From: an uncultured Bacteroidales bacterium
GTDB lineage: Bacteria; Bacteroidota; Bacteroidia; Bacteroidales; UBA932
Direction: 5' to 3'
Assembly (NCBI GenBank): GCA_944326245.1
Contig: CALVDF010000009.1
Location: 1 to 64,000 of the forward strand
Length of the DNA: 64,000 nucleotides
Below, piece after piece: positions 16,670-24,995 of this stretch. The translations under genes were made by a program, and so were the position numbers. The notes beneath the pieces are model-generated. The model was not told where the DNA came from and ran no database searches. It was given only the letters and a program-made list of their open reading frames with translations. Position 1 is the stretch's first letter, and each line of letters begins with the position of its first letter.

Positions 16670-17797
16670 ATGCATACAAGAGTGGAAGACCATCAAAGAA
16701 ATACTGACAGGAATACCGTTCTGACAATTACGGGCTCGGACAGCACCGGAGGTTCTGGTGTACAGGCCGACATCAAGACCATATCCGCCCTCGGGGGATA
16801 TGCCGTGTCCGTCATAACGTCCATCACCGTACAGAACACTATCGGCATACAGGATTTCTACGACATCCCGCCCGAAGTGATTGCCGGGCAGATCGAGGCC
16901 ATCGTCAACGACGTGCAGCCGCGTGTCGTCAAAATCGGTATGATACGCAGCGCGGCAGCCGTAGCCGGCATCACGGAATCGCTGAAGAAGTACCCTTCGT
17001 ATGTGATCTACGACCCGGTCATAGTCTCCAGCTGCGGTGAGAAACTGATGTCCGACGACACTGTCGCCACCATCAGGCAGTCCCTCCTGCCCCTGTGCTC
17101 ACTGGTCACAGTCAGGAATACCAGCGCCGGCTACCTTACAGGCACCCATCCCGATTCCTCTGCCGACATGACCGGGACAGCAAAGGAAATCATGAAGTAC
17201 GGCTGCGGGGCAGTGCTTCTGCAGCAGGCAGGTTCCATGGCCGGATCTTCCATGGACATCCTCGTCCGCAAGGGGGTCCCAGCATGCAAATATGTATCCA
17301 TGCCCGATACTGACATACTCTACGGGCGGCACGGCGTCAGCAGCAGCATATCCTCGGCCATAGCCACATTCCTGTGCCAGGGACACGACCTGGCGGATGC
17401 GGTGGACAAGGCGTACGGCTACGTCAATCAGGCTCTGGCGGCACATGCGGATCTGGTCGGAAGGGCCAGCGAACTGTACAATGAGTTTGTCAATGAGGTG
17501 GCGGGGCATTTCAGTTCCAACAGCGACGTGCACTTCTACGCGGATGCGCTCAATGTCAGCAGCAGATATCTGGCGCAGGTCACAAAAAGGATCGCGGGCA
17601 AAGCTCCCAAGACCATCATCGACGAATATCTGTGCAATGAGGCGAAGCGGCAGCTGCTCTCCTCCGACAGGACGGTGCAGGAAACGGCGTACGGGCTCGG
17701 ATTCAATTCCCAGGCCCATTTCTCGAAGTTTTTCAGGAAGATGACCGGCATAACCCCGAGCGAATACAGAAAGATAAAACGCAACAATATAATATAA
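16670..17797 (+). CDS. ThiD/PdxK-like domain fused to AraC HTH, probable PdxST regulator
   Basis: 375 aa. Residues 18-265 follow the HMP/pyridoxal kinase fold: [19 protein letters not shown] and [10 protein letters not shown] near the start. Key catalytic parts are altered: the KGG-type ATP segment reads LLQQAGS, and the GTGC anion-hole motif before the last helix reads RHGVSSS, so the catalytic Cys/Asp is missing. Residues 280-372 are an AraC-type DNA-binding domain ([38 protein letters not shown]). The gene ends 11 bp before pdxS. The simplest reading is a regulator whose former kinase domain senses a B6 vitamer or HMP and controls pdxST. Residual kinase activity cannot be excluded. Confidence 0.85.
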   Translation: MHTRVEDHQRNTDRNTVLTITGSDSTGGSGVQADIKTISALGGYAVSVITSITVQNTIGIQDFYDIPPEVIAGQIEAIVNDVQPRVVKIGMIRSAAAVAGITESLKKYPSYVIYDPVIVSSCGEKLMSDDTVATIRQSLLPLCSLVTVRNTSAGYLTGTHPDSSADMTGTAKEIMKYGCGAVLLQQAGSMAGSSMDILVRKGVPACKYVSMPDTDILYGRHGVSSSISSAIATFLCQGHDLADAVDKAYGYVNQALAAHADLVGRASELYNEFVNEVAGHFSSNSDVHFYADALNVSSRYLAQVTKRIAGKAPKTIIDEYLCNEAKRQLLSSDRTVQETAYGLGFNSQAHFSKFFRKMTGITPSEYRKIKRNNII

Positions 17798-17808
17798 CAC
17801 ACATAATC

Positions 17809-18684
17809 ATGAACAAGGAAAGACAGACTTTGAACAGGAACCTCGCCCAGATGCTCAAGGGCGGAGTGATAATGGATGTAACGACACCCGAACAGGCCAG
17901 GATAGCGGAGGATGCAGGAGCATGCGCCGTAATGGCCCTGGAGCGGATCCCCGCGGACATACGTGCCGCAGGCGGAGTCTCACGCATGAGCGACCCCAAG
18001 CTCATAAAGCAGATTCAGAACGCCGTTTCCATACCGGTAATGGCAAAATGCCGCATCGGACATTTCGCCGAAGCCCAGATCCTCCAGGCCCTGGATATCG
18101 ATTACATCGATGAGAGCGAGGTCCTCTCCCCTGCCGACGACCTGTACCATATCGACAAGAACGAATTCGATGTTCCCTTTGTCTGCGGTGCCAAAAACCT
18201 GGGCGAAGCCCTCAGGCGCATATCCGAGGGAGCTACCATGATCAGGACCAAGGGCGAGCCCGGCACCGGAGACGTCATCCAGGCTGTAAGGCACATGCGC
18301 CTCATCCAGAAAGAGATCCGCATGCTTGTGGCCATGCGCGAGGACGAACTTTACGACTCTGCAAAACAGCTTCAGGTGCCTTATGAACTGGTATGCTACG
18401 TGCATGAAAACGGCAAGCTGCCTGTCGTCAACTTCGCTGCGGGAGGCATTGCCACGCCGGCAGACGCTTCGCTGATGATGCAGCTGGGAGCCGAAGGAGT
18501 ATTCGTGGGATCCGGCATATTCAAGAGCGGAAATCCGGTAAAGCGCGCCACAGCTATAGTAAAGGCCGTCACGAACTACAACGACCCTGACATGCTGGCT
18601 GCCCTGTCGGAGGATCTCGGAGAGGCAATGGTAGGTATCAACGAGCAGGAAATCACCCTGCTGATGGCCGAGCGCGGCAAATGA
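17809..18684 (+). CDS. pdxS: Pyridoxal 5'-phosphate synthase, synthase subunit PdxS
   Basis: 291 aa, full length. PdxS makes PLP from ribose 5-phosphate, glyceraldehyde 3-phosphate and ammonia supplied by PdxT, in a 12-mer cytosolic complex. Conserved parts are visible: [20 protein letters not shown] at the N-terminus, [19 protein letters not shown], the Schiff-base Lys in [24 protein letters not shown], and the phosphate-site [14 protein letters not shown]. It overlaps pdxT in ATGA fashion if pdxT starts at its first ATG. It lies directly behind the ThiD-like/AraC fusion, so the three form a B6 operon. Confidence 0.98.
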   Translation: MNKERQTLNRNLAQMLKGGVIMDVTTPEQARIAEDAGACAVMALERIPADIRAAGGVSRMSDPKLIKQIQNAVSIPVMAKCRIGHFAEAQILQALDIDYIDESEVLSPADDLYHIDKNEFDVPFVCGAKNLGEALRRISEGATMIRTKGEPGTGDVIQAVRHMRLIQKEIRMLVAMREDELYDSAKQLQVPYELVCYVHENGKLPVVNFAAGGIATPADASLMMQLGAEGVFVGSGIFKSGNPVKRATAIVKAVTNYNDPDMLAALSEDLGEAMVGINEQEITLLMAERGK

Positions 18685-18704
18685 CAAGAGCTGAAGGACA
18701 GAAG

Positions 18705-19280
18705 ATGAAAATTGCAGTACTGGCACTTCAGGGAGCATTCCTCGAGCATGAACAGATGCTGTGCAGGCTCGGTGCCGACACATTTGAAATAAGGAAGGCG
18801 GAAGACTGGGAGAAGCCCAAGGACGGACTCATCATCCCCGGCGGGGAAAGCACCACCCAGGCAAAGCTGCTGAGGGAGCTGGGACTCATGGAACCGGTCA
18901 GGGAGGCCATTATCGGCGGCCTCCCTGTCTGGGGAACATGCGCCGGGCTGATACTCCTCGCTGACCATGTGGTCAACGGTGTCCCTTCAGGCAGTCTGGG
19001 CACGATGTCGATAGACGTCTGCCGCAACGCCTACGGCAGGCAGTCAGGCAGCTTCTTCACCACAGGTACAATTGAAGGCATAGGAGACGGTATCCCCATG
19101 ACATTCATCCGGGCTCCCTACATAAGCAGAGTGAGGGGCAATGCCCGCATTCTCGCCGAATGCGGCGGACACATCGTGGCTGCCATACAGGACCACCAGT
19201 TCGTCACCTCCTTCCACCCCGAACTCAACGACGACCCGCGCGTACACGCCTACTTCCTCCGCCTCGCCCGCCGGCACTGA
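18705..19280 (+). CDS. pdxT: Pyridoxal 5'-phosphate synthase, glutaminase subunit PdxT
   Basis: A 191-aa class I glutamine amidotransferase that feeds ammonia to PdxS. The conserved start is MKIAVLALQGAFLEHEQML. An in-frame ATG at 18681 overlaps the pdxS stop (ATGA) and would add eight residues. The oxyanion segment GGESTTQAKLL, the nucleophile Cys in WGTCAGLILLA and the His-Glu pair in TSFHPELNDD are all present. It is the last gene of the B6 operon and is convergent with the adenine deaminase gene. Confidence 0.97.
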   Translation: MKIAVLALQGAFLEHEQMLCRLGADTFEIRKAEDWEKPKDGLIIPGGESTTQAKLLRELGLMEPVREAIIGGLPVWGTCAGLILLADHVVNGVPSGSLGTMSIDVCRNAYGRQSGSFFTTGTIEGIGDGIPMTFIRAPYISRVRGNARILAECGGHIVAAIQDHQFVTSFHPELNDDPRVHAYFLRLARRH

Positions 19281-19347
19281 CCGGCGGCTGGGCTATGAAC
19301 GCCGGTTGCACTGTGACCATCCGGCTACGCTCTGAGCACCGGCTGTA

Positions 19348-19362
19348 ATGCCGTATTGGCAT
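19348..19362. terminator. Weak hairpin between pdxT and ade
   Basis: ATGCC and GGCAT form a 5-bp stem around GTATT, followed by CCCTATTTTC. It lies in the 90-bp gap between convergent genes, where a two-way terminator is expected. The stem is short. Confidence 0.3.
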
Positions 19363-19370
19363 CCCTATTT

Positions 19371-21044
19371 TCAGTCCTGCCTTGACAGCACTTCCGTGAA
19401 GCCGAAGGCATCGACGTCCACCAGACCCTTGTCGGTGAGCTTCAGTGACGGGATCACCGGCAGGGCCATGAATGACAGGGTGATGAAAGGAGCACGGAAC
19501 CGGCATCCCAGCTGCTTGGCCCTGCGGTCAAGTTCCCGGTATCTTGCAGATATTTCACCGGCGGTCCTGTCCGACATGATCCCGGCTATGGGCAGAGGCA
19601 GGATATCCACTCCTGAGCTGTCCGAGACCGCGATGCCTCCCTTTGCATCCACTATGGCGTTGATGGCCCTGACAATCTCGGCATCAGAACTGCCTGTTGC
19701 CACGATGTTGTGGCTGTCGTGCGCCACGGAGGAAGCTATTGCACCATTTTCCAGGGAGAAGCCCCTGATATAGCCCACCTGCGGTTCTTTGCGGCCGTAG
19801 CGGTTGTATACCACTATCTTCTGGGCCTGCCGTTCTTGGAGTTCCCTGACAGGTATTTCCTCCTTGCCGGTAAGCAGCTCTCCGTCGTACGCAACTATTG
19901 CCTTGACCTTCGTGCTTTCGGGTGACGGGAGGTCCGTCCCTGGAAGAGTCAAGGCGATATCCCCTTCACTGATCCTGCCGGCCTTGAAGCGGTTTGGAGT
20001 TTCTGCATGCGGTTCCTGAAGCATCAGTCCCGATTCCACAAGTCCGCCTCCTGCCGCATCGTAGACGACGTGCCCGTCCATAACTGTCTGCCGGACATTG
20101 AAATCCTTAAGATTGTCCACAGCGATGAATGTGGCTCTGTCCCCTGTCTGCATCAGCCCCGACCCTGTGCGGTAGTGCAGGACAGGATTGACCGCTGCCG
20201 CCTTAAGCATGTCCCAGACCGGGATGCCCATGGCAATGCCGTGCCTTACCAGAGTATCGATATGCCCTGCCACAAGGTCGTCCGGGTGCCTGTCGTCCGA
20301 GCAGAGCATCGTCATCTCCGGTGCTTCGGAAACGATCTTGGCAAGAGCACCGAAATTCCGTGCAGCACTCCCCTCCCTGACGATTACCTTCATCCCCAGA
20401 GCAATGCGCTGGCGTGCCTCTTCCAGGGTGGTGCATTCGTGGTCGGTCGAGATACCGGCCGAGACATATTTTGCCAGATCCTCCCCCAGCAGCCCGGGAG
20501 CATGGCCGTCCACAGGCTTCCCTGCCTCCTTTGCCGCAGCTATCTTGCCCGTCACTTCGGCATCCCTCCCGATGACACCGGGATAGTTCATCATCTCCGA
20601 CAGGTAGGATATGTCGTCCCGCCTTATCAGCTCAGCCGTCTCTGCCGCACCTATCTCGGCCCCTGCGCTCTCCAGATGAGACGAAGGCACACATGACGGA
20701 AGTCCCCAGCAGACATTGAACCTGGTACACCTGGCATTGCGTACCATGAAATCCAGGCCTTCCCTGCCGAGGACATTGACTATCTCGTGCGGGTCGCTGA
20801 CAGCACCCACCACTCCGTGGGTCACCGCCACCTTCGCGAAATTGACCGGAGTCATCATCGAACTCTCGATATGCACATGCGCATCCGTCAGGCCCGGAAG
20901 ATAATGCAACGCCCCCTCCGGAAGCCCGGCAGAATCCCGGAATTCCACTATGTCCACGATTATGCCGTCCCTGCATATGATTGTCCCTGGATACGTCCGC
21001 TTGCCTGCGATATCCACTATATGTCCTGTAAACGATGTCTCCAT
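19371..21044 (-). CDS. ade: Adenine deaminase
   Basis: A 557-aa amidohydrolase that converts adenine to hypoxanthine and ammonia in purine salvage. The start METSFTGHIVDIAGKRTYPG is the family start; the longer upstream frame is not used. The metal site HVHIES follows LPGLTDA. Other conserved parts are GVVGAVSDPHEIVNVLG, DGHAPGLLGEDL, LCSDDRHPDDLV, and the C-terminal adenine-deaminase domain with ASSVAHDSHNIVATGSSD. It stands alone between pdxT (convergent) and the M56 gene. A purine permease and a PnrA-like lipoprotein occur a few kb away, but not in the same operon. Confidence 0.96.
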   Translation of the reverse strand: METSFTGHIVDIAGKRTYPGTIICRDGIIVDIVEFRDSAGLPEGALHYLPGLTDAHVHIESSMMTPVNFAKVAVTHGVVGAVSDPHEIVNVLGREGLDFMVRNARCTRFNVCWGLPSCVPSSHLESAGAEIGAAETAELIRRDDISYLSEMMNYPGVIGRDAEVTGKIAAAKEAGKPVDGHAPGLLGEDLAKYVSAGISTDHECTTLEEARQRIALGMKVIVREGSAARNFGALAKIVSEAPEMTMLCSDDRHPDDLVAGHIDTLVRHGIAMGIPVWDMLKAAAVNPVLHYRTGSGLMQTGDRATFIAVDNLKDFNVRQTVMDGHVVYDAAGGGLVESGLMLQEPHAETPNRFKAGRISEGDIALTLPGTDLPSPESTKVKAIVAYDGELLTGKEEIPVRELQERQAQKIVVYNRYGRKEPQVGYIRGFSLENGAIASSVAHDSHNIVATGSSDAEIVRAINAIVDAKGGIAVSDSSGVDILPLPIAGIMSDRTAGEISARYRELDRRAKQLGCRFRAPFITLSFMALPVIPSLKLTDKGLVDVDAFGFTEVLSRQD

Positions 21045-21171
21045 AAAACCGAGTTTCCATACAAAAATAGTGAATTCCCCTCTTTCCGTAAAACGCCCGT
21101 ACTCCATTCCGGCATCAGGGGATGCCATTAAGATATCATTTTTATCGCAGTCTGGTTTCCTGCTGTTGCGG

Positions 21172-22506
21172 CTACTCGGAGATTGCAAAGACAACCGGAA
21201 GCATTACGCTCACATCGACATTCCTGCCGTCTACCTTTCCTGGAGTCCAGTCCGGAGACAGTGCCAATATCCTCCTGACTTCTTCTGACAACATTTCATC
21301 AGGGCTTTTGACTATCTCCGTGTCGGCCAGCTTGCCTTCGGAAGTTATGGTAAACTTCACCACAACCCTTCCTCCGATCTTTTCATTGCGGGCCTTTTCC
21401 GGATATTTCATCTGGTTCATCATCCAGACCGTAAACGACGACATATCTCCGCCCTGGAAGCGAGGTTTCACATCTGCCTCGGCATAACTGCATGTCTTGC
21501 CGTCCGGGGCATTGTCAGAAGAAGCCGGTACGGCTGTTTGGATTGTAGAAGATGTTTGTGTAACTTTGTCCGCTGCCGATGAATTCATGGCGCTGAACGA
21601 GACTATCAGCATGGCTGATACGGGGAGTGCCAGCAATGACTTGATTACGGCACCCGGTTTCGGATTTTTTTCCATCATAGTGATACGTTTTTTAAGATTA
21701 CTGTGATTCAGGCTGTTGGCTACAGAGTGGAATCGTTGACCGACAGCCTTTTTTATTAATAGAAGCTGATATTCGTAGATGTTCGTGCCGCATTCGAGCA
21801 CATGCCTGTCAGCAATGTACTCATGGACCTGTGCCAGCGAGGACTTGGTGAGCCAGGCACAGGGATTGAACCACTGAAGGACAGTAAACACTTCCGCTGC
21901 TGCCAGGTCATAGGAATGTCCCCTGGAAATGTGAGCAAGTTCGTGCAGCACGATGTCCCTGAATGCCGCAGACTCTGCATCCTTCCGGTTCATGACTACA
22001 TATCCGAAAATACTGAACGGGGATACATCCTCTTCCGTCAGCAGCAGCCTGGCCCTCTGTACGCTCCCGGGACGCATGCCGATCCTGCCGCACAGTGTCC
22101 TGAACTCATCGGCATACCTGCCTTCCGCCGGCGTGCATCTCCTGATGATTTTCCTGATTTTCAGATGTCCCCAAACATACATGGCGGCTGTTGCCGCTGC
22201 ACCTGCAATATATACTGCCGCAAAAATCATGGCGTAAGGAATGGCCCCACCCTGTCCCTCCGGCTTCTCACCCGTCACTGTTACATCGGGCAGCACCAGT
22301 GTCCTCACCTGCTCCGCAATCCCTCTCCCGGTTTCACCCACATCTATCACGGCCAGAGGCAGCACCAGAGACAGAATCATCGAAGCCAGCCACATGAACC
22401 TGACGTAACCGTGCAGGCTCTCCCCCTCCATGAGCATCTTCATGAACACATACAGGACAACCGTAACAGTCGCACTTTTAAGGATATATGCCATCAACCA
22501 TTCCAT
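21172..22506 (-). CDS. M56 (BlaR1-like) membrane metallopeptidase with TonB C-terminus
   Basis: 444 aa. Three to four membrane helices occur in the first 110 residues, followed by a zinc peptidase site HELAH in DIVLHELAHISRGHSYD and the partner region LAQVHEYIADRHVLE. A further helix at about 275-295 ends the M56 part. The C-terminal 85 residues form a TonB-like domain (YPEKARNEKIGGRVVVKFTI, VRRILALSPDWTPGKVDGR). In Bacteroidota such BlaR1/TonB proteins pair with a BlaI repressor. Here blaI is 16 bp upstream, so signal-driven cleavage of BlaI is the likely role. The signal is unknown and no beta-lactamase gene is near. Confidence 0.9.
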   Translation of the reverse strand: MEWLMAYILKSATVTVVLYVFMKMLMEGESLHGYVRFMWLASMILSLVLPLAVIDVGETGRGIAEQVRTLVLPDVTVTGEKPEGQGGAIPYAMIFAAVYIAGAAATAAMYVWGHLKIRKIIRRCTPAEGRYADEFRTLCGRIGMRPGSVQRARLLLTEEDVSPFSIFGYVVMNRKDAESAAFRDIVLHELAHISRGHSYDLAAAEVFTVLQWFNPCAWLTKSSLAQVHEYIADRHVLECGTNIYEYQLLLIKKAVGQRFHSVANSLNHSNLKKRITMMEKNPKPGAVIKSLLALPVSAMLIVSFSAMNSSAADKVTQTSSTIQTAVPASSDNAPDGKTCSYAEADVKPRFQGGDMSSFTVWMMNQMKYPEKARNEKIGGRVVVKFTITSEGKLADTEIVKSPDEMLSEEVRRILALSPDWTPGKVDGRNVDVSVMLPVVFAISE

Positions 22507-22522
22507 CGTTTCCGTTATTTTG

Positions 22523-22945
22523 TCATTTCCGGTTATTTCTGATCATTTCCAGGAGTTCCTGTATTTCTTCTTCGGAAAGTTCCTCATTCTTCACCAGAGT
22601 GGACACCGCCGAAAAGACGGACGAACCGAAATACTTCCCGATCACGTTTTTCAGGGAATTCTCACTGAACGCCTCCCTGTCCATGAGCGCGTAGTACCTG
22701 TAGGACTTGCCGAACGCAGTGTGTCCGACCAGACCCTTGTCCTCCAGAATCCGCACCATCGTGGAAAGAGTATTGAAATGCGGCCTGGGCTCCTCGTACA
22801 GCTCCTGCAACTCCCTGACGAACATCGGACCGTGTTCCCAGAACAGTTCCATAATCTCCTCCTCTTTCGGAGTCAGTTTCGTATTGCCTGATTTTGTATG
22901 ATTTGTAATATTTGTATTGTCTGACTTCATATTGTTTGTTTTCAT
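22523..22945 (-). CDS. BlaI/MecI/CopY-family repressor
   Basis: 140 aa. A winged helix occupies about residues 23-100: LTPKEEEIMELFWEHGPMFV, then PHFNTLSTMVRILEDKGLVG as recognition helix and wing, followed by GKSYRYYALMDREAF. The C-terminal part is the dimer region (FFGSSVFSAV-like, SEEEIQELLEMI). The first 20 residues (MKTNNMKSDNTNITNHTKSG) are polar and low-complexity, so the true start may be the second Met. It is operonic with the M56 gene. Two AT-rich palindromes at 23062-23099 are candidate operators. Confidence 0.92.
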   Translation of the reverse strand: MKTNNMKSDNTNITNHTKSGNTKLTPKEEEIMELFWEHGPMFVRELQELYEEPRPHFNTLSTMVRILEDKGLVGHTAFGKSYRYYALMDREAFSENSLKNVIGKYFGSSVFSAVSTLVKNEELSEEEIQELLEMIRNNRK

Positions 22946-23061
22946 ATTACCTGTTTATAATACGTGTTATAATACGTGTTTCATATTGCCTGTTTCATGT
23001 CAAGTCTATATGATGTTAAGCCTGTATACTAGTGGAATGTCCATGTTTACGCTGCAAATGT

Positions 23062-23099
23062 AACTAAAAAATTTAGTTGTGCAACTATTTTTTATAGTT
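23062..23099. promoter_or_regulatory. Paired palindromes, candidate BlaI operators
   Basis: AACTAAA-aaa-TTTAGTT (23062-23078) and AACTAT-ttttt-ATAGTT (23083-23099) are two perfect inverted repeats sharing the half-site AACTA. They are centred 21 bp apart (two helical turns) and lie upstream of blaI. BlaI operators are dyads with a TACTA/TAGTA-like core, so these fit. About 110 bp separates them from the blaI ATG. Between them lie a doubled ATAATACGTGTT (about 22957-22980) and two copies of CATATTRCCTGTTT. Confidence 0.5.
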
Positions 23100-23395
23100 T
23101 TTATCGTTTTTTGCAGTTTCTTCTTCAAAAAGGCCCTTGACAGCACATGATCTCCTCAATAGTTTCCCAAGTCGTCCATAGCGCTGACAACTTTACACTT
23201 AAGCCTTCAACACTCTAAACCTCAAACACTTTCATTTGTAATAAAACCGGTTAAAAACTGTTGCCCCAACCTTTACGGAAACTGGTCAGCCTCGGCAAAG
23301 CAGTCAGCCGAAATCGTCCCCACCTTCCAGAGGCACCGATGAGGGGTACCCCTGCAAGGCATACCTGCAGAGCTCATCGGCAGTTTTCCTACTTC

Positions 23396-23578
23396 CGCAG
23401 GTGAACCGCAACGCGGGAAATATGGGCACCTGCAAAACCGGCGAGGAACGCCACCCAAGTAAGAGGCACCTGCAGAGGACACCGCAAGTGTACCCTCTCC
23501 GCAGGTGAACCGCATCGCGGGAAATATGGGCACCTGCAAAACCGGCAAGGAACGCCACCCAAGTAAGAGGCACCTGAA
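23396..23578. repeat. Two copies of an 80-bp intergenic repeat, 104 bp apart
   Basis: Bases 23396-23474 and 23500-23578 are almost identical, beginning CGCAGGTGAACCGCA and containing GGGAAATATGGGCACC and CACCCAAGTAAGAGGCACC. The shorter words GGCACC and ACCTGC recur through 23330-23600 in both directions. The region lies between the 3' end of the 189-aa gene and the blaI upstream region and has no credible gene. The long open frame on the minus strand here is a by-product of the repeats and GC content. The rest of the 22946-23604 gap holds only the blaI upstream sites and unremarkable AT-rich sequence. Confidence 0.75.
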
Positions 23579-23604
23579 AGGCACTTGCCGGAGGCACCGG
23601 AAGG

Positions 23605-24165
23605 CTAGCTGAGATGTATCTTGTGGAGGCTGTAGCCCAGCTTGTAAAGGCGGATGGCGGCCCCTATCCGGAACATGGTCCTCATGCTGCGGGCTATCAC
23701 ATGGAAGGCTTTCTCGGTCTGTGACTCGACCTGTTCGTGCCGGATCCTGTCCATCGCCATGCGCGCGCAGGAGAACATCACTCCAGCGAGGGCTTTGGCC
23801 TCCAGCGAGCCGTGCCCGTAACCCAGGATGTCTTCCACTATGTGGTCGTCCATGTCGTCGAATCCCCTCTTGCCGTAGAGGGTACGGTATCCGTCCTTGC
23901 AATGCTTCTTCCAGTCCTTGTCCCACCATTCGGCCACTGCCATTCCTATGTACCCGGCCCATCCGAAAGCCACCTCGGGATATTCGTTCATCTGCGGCAG
24001 GGCATCCGCCAGATACTCCGGAGCGAATTCCTTCCATTTGCCTTCGACGTCATCCGACTGGAGAAGGTCTCCGTCCAACATCCCTGCAGATGTACAGAAT
24101 CTCAGCATGTCGCGCAGAAGCCCATGCTCGAATTCATCATAATATTTTATATCGTTGCTGTCCAT
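23605..24165 (-). CDS. Conserved-looking hypothetical protein
   Basis: 186 aa from MDSNDIKYYDEFEHGLL, three codons inside the open frame. It is soluble, with no signal peptide. Aromatic-rich motifs include YPEVAFGWAGYIGMAVAEWW and CKDGYRTLYGKRGFDDMDDH, followed by a helical C-terminus (CARMAMDRIRHEQVES, MRTMFRIGAAIRLYKLGYSL). I do not recognise the family. It has its own -7 box (TACCTTTG on the minus strand, 24172-24179) and is divergent from the flavodoxin-fold gene. Confidence 0.75.
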   Translation of the reverse strand: MDSNDIKYYDEFEHGLLRDMLRFCTSAGMLDGDLLQSDDVEGKWKEFAPEYLADALPQMNEYPEVAFGWAGYIGMAVAEWWDKDWKKHCKDGYRTLYGKRGFDDMDDHIVEDILGYGHGSLEAKALAGVMFSCARMAMDRIRHEQVESQTEKAFHVIARSMRTMFRIGAAIRLYKLGYSLHKIHLS

Positions 24166-24171
24166 AATCGG

Positions 24172-24210
24172 CAAAGGTATGGAAAATTCTTCCGTTATTG
24201 GTTATATTTG
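24172..24210. promoter_or_regulatory. Divergent -7 promoter boxes
   Basis: TACCTTTG on the minus strand (24172-24179) serves the 186-aa gene, and TATATTTG on the plus strand (24203-24210) serves the flavodoxin-fold gene. Both match TAnnTTTG, but no clear -33 box is seen for either. Confidence 0.5.
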
Positions 24211-24233
24211 CATTCAATTCCAATTCTAGATCT

Positions 24234-24935
24234 ATGGAAAAAATACTGTTCATCAACGCATGCATCAGGGACTGCTCCAGGACACTCCGTCTTGCCCGGC
24301 ATCTGCTTGACCGGCTGGCCATTGCCGCTGCAGGAAACTTCGACAGTACCGTAAGGGAAAACTCAGGCAGCGATGCTGCAGGAAAGTATGACAGCAATGC
24401 AGTGCAAATCCGCGGAGCGGCTGTCGAGGAGGTGGATTTGAGGAAAGAGAAGATCCAGGCCATATCCAGCTTTGACCCGCTGGAGCGACGGGAGCGCATG
24501 GTTAGGGAGGGCCGGACAGATGCTCCGGAGCTGAAATACGCAAGGCAGTTTGCCGATGCCGACACGATCGTGATCGCAGCACCGTACTGGGACCTGGCCT
24601 TTCCAGCCATTCTCAAGATCTACCTGGAGCAGGTAACTGTGACGGGTGTCACATTCCGGTACTCTCCGGAAGGCCGCCCTGTAGGTATGTGCAAGGCCCG
24701 CAGACTCTTCTACGTGATGACATCCGGAGGACCGGCAATATTCAACATGGGCTACGACTACATCTGCACTCTATGCCGGAATTTCTTCGGGATAGAGGAC
24801 ATCCGGCTCTTCAAGGCGGAGAATCTCGACATCGCCGGCAACGACCCGGAACAGATTATGGCGTCGGCACTCGCATGCGTAGACAAAGCCGCCGAAGCTG
24901 AAGCAGAAGCAGAAGCCGAAGAAAAAAAACTGTAG
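24234..24935 (+). CDS. NAD(P)H-dependent FMN oxidoreductase, flavodoxin-like fold
   Basis: 233 aa from MEKILFINACIRDCSRTLRL, which forms the first strand and phosphate loop of the flavodoxin-like fold. ADTIVIAAPYWDLAFPAILK is the P-Y-W segment near FMN, common to azoreductase/NQO-type enzymes. GVTFRYSPEGRPVGMCKARR and FYVMTSGGPAIFNMGYDY follow as the third strand and FMN-binding loop. It probably reduces quinones or azo/nitro compounds. The C-terminus is a run of Ala-Glu (EAEAEAEAEEKKL), a low-complexity tail unlike the family. Confidence 0.85.
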   Translation: MEKILFINACIRDCSRTLRLARHLLDRLAIAAAGNFDSTVRENSGSDAAGKYDSNAVQIRGAAVEEVDLRKEKIQAISSFDPLERRERMVREGRTDAPELKYARQFADADTIVIAAPYWDLAFPAILKIYLEQVTVTGVTFRYSPEGRPVGMCKARRLFYVMTSGGPAIFNMGYDYICTLCRNFFGIEDIRLFKAENLDIAGNDPEQIMASALACVDKAAEAEAEAEAEEKKL

Positions 24936-24955
24936 TCCAACCGGTAAAAATATAT

Positions 24956-24963
24956 TATATTTG
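24956..24963 (+). promoter_or_regulatory. -7 promoter box of the SH3-domain gene
   Basis: TATATTTG, 33 bases before the ATG at 24996, matches the Bacteroidota -7 consensus. The -33 region is not clear. Confidence 0.45.
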
Positions 24964-24995
24964 AAAATACCTATTTATTAATAAAACCTGCAATT

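Noticed and set aside
23273-24037. Long open frame (254 codons) on the minus strand
   Set aside because: It overlaps the 186-aa gene in another frame and runs through the intergenic repeats; its composition is that of a shadow frame.
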